A stretch of 15,920 bases of DNA from Actinomyces sp. (lineage in GTDB: Bacteria > Actinomycetota > Actinomycetes > Actinomycetales > Actinomycetaceae), in the NCBI GenBank assembly GCA_012837655.1, contig DUQT01000069.1:1-15920 (forward strand). Direction: 5' to 3'. This document shows positions 1-7,177 of the stretch, piece by piece. A program made the translations under genes and the position numbers. The notes under the pieces were generated by a model that saw only the letters and a program-made list of their open reading frames with translations, was not told the origin of the DNA and made no database searches. Positions within the stretch are counted from its first letter, which is position 1. The number at the start of each line of letters is the position of its first letter.

Positions 1-60
1 CCCTTTCGCTGTGAAATGCGAGCGCGGCACGCAAATCACGCGAACAGCACTACGCAGCGC

Positions 61-2535
61 TCACTCAAAGTGCGCGGGAAGTGGAGCGTTTAGAGCTTCC
101 TTCAGTTCGCGAACCTTGAATACGAGCGGTCCGACTTCGCCCTCGCCGCCATTTTCGGCTTCAGCGAGCATCTGCTGGTCGTGTCCAGCAACGTCGCCAA
201 GAGCGTCTGCACCGGCGATGGTCAGCAAAGTACCGCCGGTGATACCGATGCGCTGGCAGGCAACGCCCTCGGCTTCCGCTGCGGCGACAACCGCCTTGTG
301 AGCGCCTTCCGGCGCGGCGATGACGACGCGACCCTGCGACTCGGAGAACAGCGCGGTGAAGTCGTCGATCTCGTTTTCGTTCACGTGCGCGGAGATATCC
401 AGGCTGGCGCCGATCCCCTTGCGGGTGGCCATCTCGATGATCGTTTGGATTAGGCCACCTTCCGAAACATCGTGCGCGGCGGAAATGAGTGGCTTTCCGT
501 CCGGACCATCATTGTTGATGAGGGCGTGCAGTACGCGACCGAGCGCCATCTCGACCTCCAAATCGACCTTCGGAGGCATGCCGCCAAAGTGGTCGTGGAT
601 CTCGCGAGCCCAAACAGACGCGTCGAGTTCATCCTTCGTGGAGCCCAGCACGTAAACGGCCAGCCCCTCCTCGAACCAACCCGACGGGCGCGCCCGCTTC
701 ACGTCCTCCATGACACCCAGCATCACGACGATCGGCGTGGGATTAATCGACGAATCCGGCTGGCTCATTTCCGTGCCCGACGAGTTGTACAACGACACGT
801 TTCCGCCCGTCACCGGGATGTTCATCTGCTTGCAGCCATCTGCAAGGCCGGTCATGGCCTGCACGAGCTGCCACATCGCGTCCGGATCCTCCGGATTTCC
901 GAAGTTCAAACCATCCGAAATAGCCACCGGCTTCGCACCCACGGTCGCTACGTTTCGGTAGGCCTCCGCGAGCGACAGCTGCGCGCCCTGATACGGATCC
1001 AACTTCGCGTACCAGCCGTTTGCGTCTCCAGACAGCGCGACGCCACGATCAGTCTTCGGATCCACGCGGATCACGCCCGCGTCGTCCGGCTGCGACAGTG
1101 CCGTGTTGCCCAGCGTGTAGCGATCAAACTGGTCCGTCATCCAGCCCTTCGCGGCCTGGTTCACGGATCCCAGGATCGTGCGGATCTGGTCAGCGATTTC
1201 ATTTCGCGTACGAGGGCGGGGCAGGGACTCAGATGTATCGGCCTGAAGCTCATCCAACCACTTGGGTCGCGCGTACGGACGATCATAGATCGGACCCTCG
1301 TGGGCAACCGTCTTCGGGTCCACATCCACGATGCGCTCACCGAAGTGGTCGATTACGAGGCGCTGGTCATCGGTTACTTCACCAATGACGGATGCCTCAA
1401 CGTCCCACTTGTTGACGATCTTCCAGAACTCATCCATCTTCTCCGGCGGAACGGTCGCCATCATGCGTTCCTGCGACTCCGACATGAGGATTTCACCCGC
1501 AGTCAGCGTCGGATCGCGCAGCAGCACGTTCTCCAGGTTGATGCGCATACCCGTGTTTCCGTTGGAAGCCAGCTCCGACGTTGCACACGAAATACCCGCC
1601 GCACCCAGGTCCTGAATCGCCTCGATTACGCCGTTTTCAAACAGTTCCAAGCAGCACTCAATGATCTGCTTTTCCATGTAGGGGTCGCCCACCTGCACGG
1701 TCGGACGCGCGATCGACTCATCGTCTGCAAACGACTCGGAAGCCAGGATCGAAGCGCCACCAATGCCGTCGCCACCGGTGCGCGCACCAAACAGGATCAC
1801 CTTGTTTCCAGCGTGCTCAGCGTTCGCCAGGTGAACGTCCTCGTGACGCATCACGCCAACGCACATTGCGTTTACAAGCGGGTTGCCTTGATAAGACTTG
1901 TCAAAGTCAATTTCGCCACCGATATTTGGAACGCCGAGGACGTTGCCGTACCCCGCTAGACCATCAATGGCTCCGCGCAGGACTCGGCCGGTGTCCGGGT
2001 TCTTCGGGTCGCCCATTCGCAGGATATCCATCACTGCGACCGGGCGTGCACCCATGGAAATAATGTCGCGGACAACGCCACCGATACCGGTTGCCGCACC
2101 CTCGTAGGGTTCCACGTAGGACGGGTGGTTATGTGACTCCACCTTGAACGTGGCTGCCCATCCGTCGCCAATGTCGACTACGCCTGCGTTTTGGCCGATG
2201 CCAACTAGCAGGTGTTCCTTCATTGCTTCAGTGGTCTTTTCACCAAACTGTTCCTTCAGGTGCTTCTTTGAAGACTTGTAGGAGCAGTGCTCGGACCACA
2301 TGACCGAGTACATCGCCAGCTCAGCGTTGGTTGGACGACGTCCCAGGAGTCCAACGATGTCGTTGTATTCGCTTTCGGTTAGGCCAAGGGAAGCCCAGGG
2401 CATTTCCTGGTCTGGAGTTTTAGCAGCGTCCTCGACAGTGTCGGGATGCTCGTTAGGACGGGGATTCTCGACGGGCACGTTAGCCACCATCTGCTCGTCC
2501 CCTTCATTCTTTTCTTTTGGATCCACCATTGTCAT
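61..2535 (-). CDS. purL: Phosphoribosylformylglycinamidine (FGAM) synthase, large catalytic subunit PurL (small-type)
   Basis: Converts FGAR plus ammonia and ATP to FGAM, step 4 of de novo purine synthesis, in the cytoplasm, in a complex with PurS and PurQ. Family hallmarks are clear: WSEHCSYKSSK at residues 80-90, KVESHNHPS at 131-139 (the two active-site His motifs), followed by GAATGIGGVVRDI, and the second AIRS-like half with GGNVSLYN. The protein ends in PAHFE and TGA. The 824 residues exceed the usual small PurL (about 740-770), mostly through an N-terminal stretch of about 45 residues rich in Asp, Glu, Pro and Asn ahead of the conserved core. The start is uncertain: ATG codons occur at residues 1 and 3, with only a weak GGA upstream, and Met16 is also possible. 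The glutaminase and PurS subunits are separate genes just upstream (2847-3799). The gene is separated from them by a 311-base gap with its own promoter candidate. Confidence 0.96.
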   Translation of the reverse strand: MTMVDPKEKNEGDEQMVANVPVENPRPNEHPDTVEDAAKTPDQEMPWASLGLTESEYNDIVGLLGRRPTNAELAMYSVMWSEHCSYKSSKKHLKEQFGEKTTEAMKEHLLVGIGQNAGVVDIGDGWAATFKVESHNHPSYVEPYEGAATGIGGVVRDIISMGARPVAVMDILRMGDPKNPDTGRVLRGAIDGLAGYGNVLGVPNIGGEIDFDKSYQGNPLVNAMCVGVMRHEDVHLANAEHAGNKVILFGARTGGDGIGGASILASESFADDESIARPTVQVGDPYMEKQIIECCLELFENGVIEAIQDLGAAGISCATSELASNGNTGMRINLENVLLRDPTLTAGEILMSESQERMMATVPPEKMDEFWKIVNKWDVEASVIGEVTDDQRLVIDHFGERIVDVDPKTVAHEGPIYDRPYARPKWLDELQADTSESLPRPRTRNEIADQIRTILGSVNQAAKGWMTDQFDRYTLGNTALSQPDDAGVIRVDPKTDRGVALSGDANGWYAKLDPYQGAQLSLAEAYRNVATVGAKPVAISDGLNFGNPEDPDAMWQLVQAMTGLADGCKQMNIPVTGGNVSLYNSSGTEMSQPDSSINPTPIVVMLGVMEDVKRARPSGWFEEGLAVYVLGSTKDELDASVWAREIHDHFGGMPPKVDLEVEMALGRVLHALINNDGPDGKPLISAAHDVSEGGLIQTIIEMATRKGIGASLDISAHVNENEIDDFTALFSESQGRVVIAAPEGAHKAVVAAAEAEGVACQRIGITGGTLLTIAGADALGDVAGHDQQMLAEAENGGEGEVGPLVFKVRELKEALNAPLPAHFE

Positions 2536-2564
2536 TCCGTTAGTAGTTGCTTTACAGCGAAAGA

Positions 2565-2593
2565 AATTTACTTAGACCATGCTTCTGTGTGAA
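2565..2593 (-). promoter_or_regulatory. Candidate promoter for purL
   Basis: Read on the minus strand, TTCACA (2588-2593, 5 of 6 matches to the -35 consensus) is followed after exactly 17 bases by TAAATT (2565-2570, 4 of 6 to the -10 consensus). Transcription would start near 2558, giving a leader of about 20-30 bases before purL. It is the best-spaced pair in the purL-purQ gap and implies that purL can be transcribed independently of purSQ. Confidence 0.45.
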
Positions 2594-2694
2594 CTATCTC
2601 ACGTGCGTGTTTTTGAGCCACTTTTGAAGCAATTTTTGGGATTCACCAGCAGAAAATCGTGAAGATTTCCACCCGGTCCTGCTGTTTCCCCAAG

Positions 2695-2771
2695 TTATCC
2701 ACCGACTTATCCACACCTGTGCATTGAGTTGTCGGGAACTTCCACAGGCCTGTGGAAAACATCGTGGATAA
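2695..2771. promoter_or_regulatory. DnaA-box cluster with central palindrome in the purL-purQ gap
   Basis: Three near-consensus DnaA boxes lie within 77 bases: TTATCCACC on plus (2695-2703), a perfect TTATCCACA on plus (2707-2715, 12 bases after the first), and TTATCCACG on minus (2763-2771). Between them is a perfect 18-bp palindrome TTCCACAGGCCTGTGGAA (2740-2757), whose right arm extends into a box-like TTTTCCACA on minus (2751-2759). The rest of the 2536-2846 gap holds the purL promoter candidate and no convincing gene. The consensus is well known for DnaA binding. Whether this site titrates DnaA, controls purL or purQ, or does something else is inference. It is not next to dnaA or dnaN in this window. 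Confidence 0.6.
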
Positions 2772-2846
2772 CTTGTTGGAGACACACGCGTTAACAGACG
2801 TCAAATTCGGCGTGTCAGTGCAGTTGAATCCCATGGTTGTACGACT

Positions 2847-3545
2847 CTAGGCCTTGGCTGGACTTAGCTTGGTTACCGACGTGAACACCTTCAGACCGTC
2901 AGTTCCCTCGTGGGGGCCACTCACGGTTTCAGTGCCAAAACCGGCTTCCACAGCGTGATCCGCGCTCGCCATTAGGCCAACTACATTGCCCTTTTCGTTA
3001 GCTAGACCCGCGATGCCATTGGCTGCCCCAGTCACGTCCTCCTTGTATCGAAGAACAACGCGGCCCGAGCTTTCCAGCTGAGCCAGGGTTTCATCGTCTG
3101 CCACAAACAGGCCGTTTGCTGTGCGCAGTGGGAGGGTCACAGTAGCGCCCTCGTCGTATTCACTGGTCCAGGCGGTCTGATTATTTTCGACTTGAAACTC
3201 AAGGTCTCGGCAAATGTACTTCCCGTCCGCGTTGGATACGAACGCGCCGGGGAGAAGGCCGGCTTCGCAAAGGATCTGGAAACCGTTACCAATGCCAAGT
3301 ACGGGCAGGCCCTCGTTTGCGGCCGCGACGATTGACTCCATAATCGGAGACAGGGCCGCGAGGGCGCCCGGGCGCAGGTAGTTTCCGTGGGTGGCACCAC
3401 CGGGCAGGATTACTGCATCAACATCTTGCAGATCCGCGTCCTTGTGCCATAGTTTCACCGGCTCAGCGCCTGCTAGTTCAACTGCGTGCGCGGCGTGGTC
3501 GGCCTCCAGCGTTCCTGGAAAAGTTACGACACCGATTCGTTTCAC
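2847..3545 (-). CDS. purQ: FGAM synthase glutaminase subunit PurQ, catalytic triad lost
   Basis: Normally the class I glutamine amidotransferase subunit that hydrolyses glutamine and hands ammonia to PurL. The 232-residue length, GVVTFPG start, LPGG (47-50), NGFQILCEAGLLPGA (87-101) and TAWTSEY (124-130) identify the family firmly. However, the nucleophile elbow reads GIGNGFQ where the family has GICNGFQ, so residue 86 is Gly (codon GGT, 3288-3290). The usual HPE dyad reads SAD, so residue 194 is Ser and 196 is Asp (2958-2966). The loop usually written GGFSYGDYLRCG reads GGATHGNYLRPG. Only Cys93 and Cys112 remain, neither at the nucleophile position. The reading frame is intact and starts with GTG, overlapping the purS stop by 4 bases (GTGA). 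A GGAGG lies 7 bases upstream (3553-3557). The protein is probably kept as a structural or regulatory partner and not as a glutaminase. Confidence 0.93.
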   Translation of the reverse strand: MKRIGVVTFPGTLEADHAAHAVELAGAEPVKLWHKDADLQDVDAVILPGGATHGNYLRPGALAALSPIMESIVAAANEGLPVLGIGNGFQILCEAGLLPGAFVSNADGKYICRDLEFQVENNQTAWTSEYDEGATVTLPLRTANGLFVADDETLAQLESSGRVVLRYKEDVTGAANGIAGLANEKGNVVGLMASADHAVEAGFGTETVSGPHEGTDGLKVFTSVTKLSPAKA

Positions 3546-3799
3546 TTGTCGTCCTCCAGCGCTTCAACGCGAACGACGTCTTCAATGTTCGGGTTAGACA
3601 ACACGGTCTCAGCAGCCTTGCGAGCCTGAACCAGGTCATCTTCTGTAACTTCGCCCTCTACCTCCAGGTAGAAGGTCTTGCCCTGCCGGACAGATTTAAA
3701 GGCCGTGATATCAACGCGCGGTAGCGCAGCGATCACGGCCTTTCCCTGACGGTCGAGGATTTCCAATTTCGGCATTACTTCAACGAGGATGCGTCCCAT
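3542..3799 (-). CDS. purS: FGAM synthase bridging subunit PurS
   Basis: Small subunit that in the Bacillus-type complex dimerises and bridges PurL and PurQ for ammonia transfer. The 85-residue product (MGRILVEVMPK, then LDRQGKAV at 14-22, and the C-terminal NPNIEDVVRVE at 69-79) matches the family in length and pattern. An in-frame start 18 codons upstream is possible, but this ATG at 3797-3799 is preferred: it begins exactly where PurS proteins begin, and AAGGAAG (3805-3811) sits 5 bases before it. The stop TGA overlaps the GTG start of purQ, so the two are probably translationally coupled. A hairpin with a 6-bp stem (3816-3831) lies just before the ribosome binding site. Confidence 0.93.
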   Translation of the reverse strand: MGRILVEVMPKLEILDRQGKAVIAALPRVDITAFKSVRQGKTFYLEVEGEVTEDDLVQARKAAETVLSNPNIEDVVRVEALEDDK

Positions 3800-3854
3800 C
3801 ACTACTTCCTTTACTTTCGACTGGTGTCGAAGTGGACCGTGACTTGCTGTCACC

Positions 3855-3882
3855 GTAATAAGCCTACTGAAATTAAGTGCAA
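3855..3882 (-). promoter_or_regulatory. Candidate promoter for purSQ
   Basis: On the minus strand TTGCAC (3877-3882) is followed after 16 bases by TATTAC (3855-3860). Transcription would start near 3848, leaving about 50 bases before purS. The start region carries an inverted repeat GTGAC-N5-GTCAC (3839-3853) that could be an operator. The site lies in the 153-base gap between purC and purS, so purSQ need not depend on the purC promoter. Confidence 0.4.
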
Positions 3883-3952
3883 TTCGGGAAAATCGTCAGC
3901 AGGTGGGACGCAAAGAGTTCAGATTTTTGTAACCCCTGGTTTGGAAAGTTGC

Positions 3953-4825
3953 CTAGGCGCTAAATTTCTCTCCCGTTAGCACTTCGTACGCCTCGATGTA
4001 GCGGGCACGAGTCTTCTCAACGACCTCGGCTGGTAGCGCGGGCGGGTTCTCCCCGGAGTTGCGATCCCAACCCGATTCTTCCGAGGTCAGCCAGTCGCGG
4101 ACGTACTGCTTATCAAAGGACGGCGTCGGCTTGCCTTCCTCCCACTGGTCAGCCGGCCAGAAACGCGACGAATCCGGTGTCAAAACCTCATCTGCCAGGA
4201 CCAGGGAGCCGTCTGGTCGCGCTCCGAACTCAAACTTCGTGTCAGCCAAAATGATGCCACGTTCCAAAGCTAGCTCGGCAGCCTGAGAGTAAATGTTCAG
4301 CGTTGCCCCGCGCAGTGCCGCAGCCACGTCCTCGCCAACCATTTCGACGACGCGTTCAAAGGACACGTTTTCGTCATGCTCCCCCACTTCTGCTTTCGCG
4401 GCGGGGGTGAAAATTGGCTTTGAAAGGCGTGACGCCTCGGTCAGTCCATCCTCAAGTTCGATTCCACAAACGGTGCCGTCCTTGCGGTATTCCGCCAGGC
4501 CAGAGCCGGTCAGGTAACCGCGCGCGACGCATTCGACAGGGAACATTTCAAGGCGCTCACAGATCATTGCGCGCCCCGCGACCTGTTCGGGAACATCCAT
4601 TGAAATCACGTGATTTTCAATGTTTAGCTGATCAAACCACCACTTGGAAAGCTGGGTGAGGATCTTACCCTTGTCGGGAATCACCGTGTCGAGCACAAAA
4701 TCAAACGCGCTAATGCGATCCGACGTCACGACCAGCAGCTGATCTGGGTCATCTTCCTTGACGTAGAGGTCGCGAATCTTGCCGGACGAAATGTGGTTCC
4801 ATCCGGGAATTTGAGGGGCGGACAT
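3953..4825 (-). CDS. purC: Phosphoribosylaminoimidazole-succinocarboxamide (SAICAR) synthase
   Basis: Ligates aspartate to CAIR using ATP in de novo purine synthesis. It is a 290-residue protein of the longer, yeast-like single-domain type. Visible motifs: SSGKIRDLY (13-21, nucleotide binding), SDRISAFD (35-42), VECVARGYLTGSG (97-109), ILADTKFEFG (192-201) and LADEVLTPDSSRFW (210-223). The ATG at 4823-4825 lies 2 bases after the TAG stop of the upstream 349-residue gene (TAGTCATG), which points to co-transcription and translational coupling with that unknown protein. The stop at 3953 is followed by a 153-base gap before purS. Confidence 0.97.
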   Translation of the reverse strand: MSAPQIPGWNHISSGKIRDLYVKEDDPDQLLVVTSDRISAFDFVLDTVIPDKGKILTQLSKWWFDQLNIENHVISMDVPEQVAGRAMICERLEMFPVECVARGYLTGSGLAEYRKDGTVCGIELEDGLTEASRLSKPIFTPAAKAEVGEHDENVSFERVVEMVGEDVAAALRGATLNIYSQAAELALERGIILADTKFEFGARPDGSLVLADEVLTPDSSRFWPADQWEEGKPTPSFDKQYVRDWLTSEESGWDRNSGENPPALPAEVVEKTRARYIEAYEVLTGEKFSA

Positions 4826-4827
4826 GA

Positions 4828-5877
4828 CTACTCCTTTGAAGCAGACTCTGGTTTTTCAGAAGCGTTCATTTGGCGCGAGATGAGGCGCACATACGCATCG
4901 TCAGCGATGAGTGCCCACAGCGAAGTTGACGCCGGCGCCCCATCAATAAGTCCAATGGGCACACCGGTTTCCAACACCACTCCGGGGCGACGTGCTTCCC
5001 ACAGGTGCGTTACTGCGATGATATCGGGATTGACTTCCCCTGGAAGAGTTGTTGCCGCGCGAGTTATATGCGCCGCATCATTTCGCGCATCCACAACCAC
5101 CCACGTCTGCGCAAAGTCTGTGGACGAAACAATCCGGGCCGCGTTCCGCTGGTGGGACGCCACCGAAGAGTTCACCACCGACAAAATAATTACCGCGTTA
5201 GGATTCTTATCACGGATTTCCTGCAGTTCTTCCGCAGAACGTGCGCGCGTTTGCGAACCCGGGTTCACTGTGCGCGCCCCTGCAAGTACGATTTCCGAGG
5301 GCGCATTTAGGCGCGCCGCCAGGCGAGTCGCAACGTCAATGCCGTCTTCTGGACGACCATTTTCTGCCACAACTAAAATAATTTCCCCGGCATTAGCCGT
5401 GATGCGCGGAGGATCCCCCACTGGAAGCCCCTTGGGGAAACCGAGCTCAGATAGACCCCTCTGGCTCATGGTTTTAGAGAACACGTCGGAACGGGTTTGT
5501 TCATCGACGCCTGCTCCGCGGGTGTATTGCGTGCGGGCAGGCGGATCTGTAATATCGCGGCCCTTTAGGGTATTCGTGACGAACTCGTTTGCGGCGTCCG
5601 CGAACGGCAAGGGAGTGTCCGCACTTGCAAGGCGAGCCACTGCACGCCTGTGGTCTAGTTCTGCTGACCTGAGTCCGCCGCGGAGGCGACGCTCCATCGC
5701 CTCGATTTCAGAGTCGGGTAGCGACTGCACTTCGCCCAGCATTTCGTAATCCGCCGCTGCAGCCGCAGCGTACAGGCGTCGCCTAGTGTCCCGGAGCAAC
5801 TTGTCCAGGTTCTGCGAAGCTTCGTGTAGCTTAGGCGATTCGGTCGCTGAAACCGCGTTCGCACTTTCCGACGTCAT
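4828..5877 (-). CDS. Uncharacterised protein coupled to purC; possible nucleotide-free SRP/FlhF-like GTPase fold
   Basis: I do not recognise this 349-residue protein. Residues 1-60 are Ala-, Asp- and Arg-rich and probably helical. Residues 61-160 are charged with a Pro-rich linker. Residues 163-335 look like an alpha/beta domain with strands at IILVVAENG (166-174), EIVLAGA (195-201), AVIILSVV (228-235), TWVVVDA (258-264), DIIAVT (285-290) and VPIGLIDG (306-313). That order, with GxxLETGVPI near the end, resembles the SRP54/FlhF GTPase domain after its TK(L)D strand. The P-loop lysine-threonine signature is absent, and the equivalent loop reads ENGRPEDGIDVATRLA (172-187). There are no membrane segments and no signal peptide. 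The start chosen is ATG at 5875-5877, with GGAAGGG about 10 bases upstream. A longer form would need a TTG codon placed ahead of that ribosome binding site. It is probably the first gene of an operon with purC. Function is unknown; the fold assignment is inference. Confidence 0.8.
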   Translation of the reverse strand: MTSESANAVSATESPKLHEASQNLDKLLRDTRRRLYAAAAAADYEMLGEVQSLPDSEIEAMERRLRGGLRSAELDHRRAVARLASADTPLPFADAANEFVTNTLKGRDITDPPARTQYTRGAGVDEQTRSDVFSKTMSQRGLSELGFPKGLPVGDPPRITANAGEIILVVAENGRPEDGIDVATRLAARLNAPSEIVLAGARTVNPGSQTRARSAEELQEIRDKNPNAVIILSVVNSSVASHQRNAARIVSSTDFAQTWVVVDARNDAAHITRAATTLPGEVNPDIIAVTHLWEARRPGVVLETGVPIGLIDGAPASTSLWALIADDAYVRLISRQMNASEKPESASKE

Positions 5878-6012
5878 GTGAGCGTGTCCCTTCCGCAAAA
5901 CTCACAGATAGCCTACCGCTTAGCTGAACCCGGCGGGTAGTCGGTGTATTAATCTCATATTCTCACTCCAGCTTTGTATCCCGAATACCACACTTTTGCA
6001 CACTTTCCCCGC

Positions 6013-6018
6013 CATAAT
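6013..6018 (+). promoter_or_regulatory. Candidate -10 element for a leaderless kinase transcript
   Basis: CATAAT (5 of 6 matches to TATAAT) ends 6 bases before the ATG at 6025, so transcription would begin at or next to the start codon. No Shine-Dalgarno sequence precedes the ATG, which agrees with a leaderless mRNA, a common arrangement in actinobacteria. The -35 region (about 5990-5996) is poor. The rest of the divergent gap 5878-6024 shows no clear promoter for the minus-strand gene; a short ACCCG-G-CGGGT palindrome sits at about 5928-5938. Confidence 0.4.
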
Positions 6019-6024
6019 GAGCGC

Positions 6025-7035
6025 ATGAGCGATCTTCTACTAGTTGGTGATATTGGAGCGACCAGTTCCGCACTGGGACTGGTAGATAAAAGCGGGGAAA
6101 TAATCCTGCGTGTCGAGGGGCCGGGTGCGAACCTGCACTCCTACATTGCGATCGATGGATTCATGCACGTGCTTTCTTCAATGTTGAAGAAGCTCATGAA
6201 GATGCGCAGTCAAGAACGCGGGGTTGAACCGTCGGATGTCCTTCTTGAGATTCGCGCTGCCCACCTGGCTGTAAGCGGTGTGGACAGCAACAGGATGCCA
6301 CGGGTTATTCAAGCGATTGAACGCGGCTTCGAGCACCTGCATATTAGGTTTCCATTCGCCATCACTGACACGATCGTTCCGTCTTTCAGCTCTAACCCAT
6401 TGCAGGCGCACTCGGGCATCCTCGCTACCTCCGGCACCCAAGCTTGCACAGCCGCAATCGTTAATAGTGAAGTAATCCAACACCACGGCGGCCTCGGCTG
6501 GGTTTTGGGTGACACCGGATCTGGTACCTGGATGGGCAGGCAGATCCTACGAGCTTGTGCAGCCGATCTGGATGGAATGGGTCCCCGCACCGTCCTCACG
6601 GAACTGGTATTGGACGAGCTTGGCATCATGTATCAGCAGCTGGATGAAGATCCTCGCCCAGTTTCCGATCGTCTGGTTCACCTCAAGAGGGCGGTCGATA
6701 ATCTGAAGCCAGCCAACTGGAGCCGGTTCGCTCCCTTGCACGACAAGGCAATTGAGTCGGGTGACGAGGTCGCTCAGCACCTGTTGGATCGTGCCACTGA
6801 CTACTTTGTGACCGCGATTAACTCCTGTAGGCAAGCATTGATTGATTACGGAATGAAGGGCGAATACGTCCTCGTTTGGGCAGGCGGAGTTGCGCTGAAC
6901 TCGACTGCCCTGCGCGAATCAGTCGAACGCGAAGTCATTGGACAGGATGAACAGCTTTGGCTCGTGCCCACGCTTTCCACTGAACCGATCATCGGTGTAG
7001 CGCGGCTAGCCGCCAGTAAACACTTCGGCGTCTGA
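6025..7035 (+). CDS. BadF/BadG/NAGK-family sugar kinase (amino-sugar kinase-like)
   Basis: 336-residue ASKHA-fold kinase, cytoplasmic, probably phosphorylating GlcNAc, glucosamine or a related amino sugar. Seen in order: phosphate-1 motif DIGATSSALGLVD (9-21), the aspartate of the TDT motif (114-116) where NAGK has its catalytic Asp, phosphate-2 region ATSGTQACTAAI (134-145), GGLGWVLGDTGSG (155-167) matching the family GGWGxxxGDEGS, and the adenosine motif VWAGGVALN (284-292). Two motifs diverge: GTGS reads GTQA, and GDEGS reads GDTGS. Substrate therefore cannot be named. The start at 6025 puts the phosphate-1 motif near the N-terminus as usual; the 17 extra codons upstream lack family similarity. 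It is the only plus-strand gene, divergent from the purC operon and convergent with purD. Confidence 0.85.
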   Translation: MSDLLLVGDIGATSSALGLVDKSGEIILRVEGPGANLHSYIAIDGFMHVLSSMLKKLMKMRSQERGVEPSDVLLEIRAAHLAVSGVDSNRMPRVIQAIERGFEHLHIRFPFAITDTIVPSFSSNPLQAHSGILATSGTQACTAAIVNSEVIQHHGGLGWVLGDTGSGTWMGRQILRACAADLDGMGPRTVLTELVLDELGIMYQQLDEDPRPVSDRLVHLKRAVDNLKPANWSRFAPLHDKAIESGDEVAQHLLDRATDYFVTAINSCRQALIDYGMKGEYVLVWAGGVALNSTALRESVEREVIGQDEQLWLVPTLSTEPIIGVARLAASKHFGV

Positions 7036-7084
7036 CCGGGTGGATTTCTGCGCGCGGCTAGATTCTAGACTCGGTAGATCGACC

Positions 7085-7166
7085 TTCAACCTGACCCAGA
7101 GGCCAACCGGCGTTTCGACCTGATCCAGGGGCCACCTAGTCGTGTTTCGACCTGATCCAAACGCCG
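7085..7166. repeat. Three imperfect 21-bp direct repeats, possible mobile-element end
   Basis: Copies start at 7085, 7114 and 7146 (29 and 32 bases apart) and share the core CCTGAYCCA, with TTCRA before it. Copies 1 and 2 differ at 3 of 21 positions. Copy 3 keeps the first 14 bases of copy 2, then diverges. Read on minus they begin TGG or CGG and contain CTGGATCAGGTCGAA. Several short, spaced repeats near an end are typical of IS21-family terminal regions, but no transposase gene is present. They lie in the gap between the convergent kinase and purD. Confidence 0.55.
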
Positions 7167-7177
7167 GGTGGTTTGCT

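Noticed and set aside
472..1959. Plus-strand open frame of 495 codons
   Set aside because: It lies antisense inside purL, whose motifs are unambiguous. Its translation is Arg- and His-rich with no recognisable domain, as expected of a shadow frame in this codon usage.
2695..2771. Chromosomal replication origin
   Set aside because: The boxes fit, but dnaA, dnaN and rpmH are not adjacent, genes on both sides point the same way, and no clear AT-rich unwinding region with phased boxes is seen. I keep only a DnaA-binding cluster.
2594..2834. Two overlapping 63-codon minus-strand frames in the purL-purQ gap
   Set aside because: They run through the DnaA-box cluster, overlap each other in different frames, have no ribosome binding site and no family similarity.
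3288..3290. Cys to Gly in PurQ as a single sequencing error
   Set aside because: The His and Glu positions, 108 and 110 residues away, are also replaced while the frame stays open, so one base error cannot explain the pattern.
3800..3952. Purine riboswitch ahead of purS
   Set aside because: The leader has only two short hairpins and lacks the three-way junction and conserved loop bases of the purine riboswitch.
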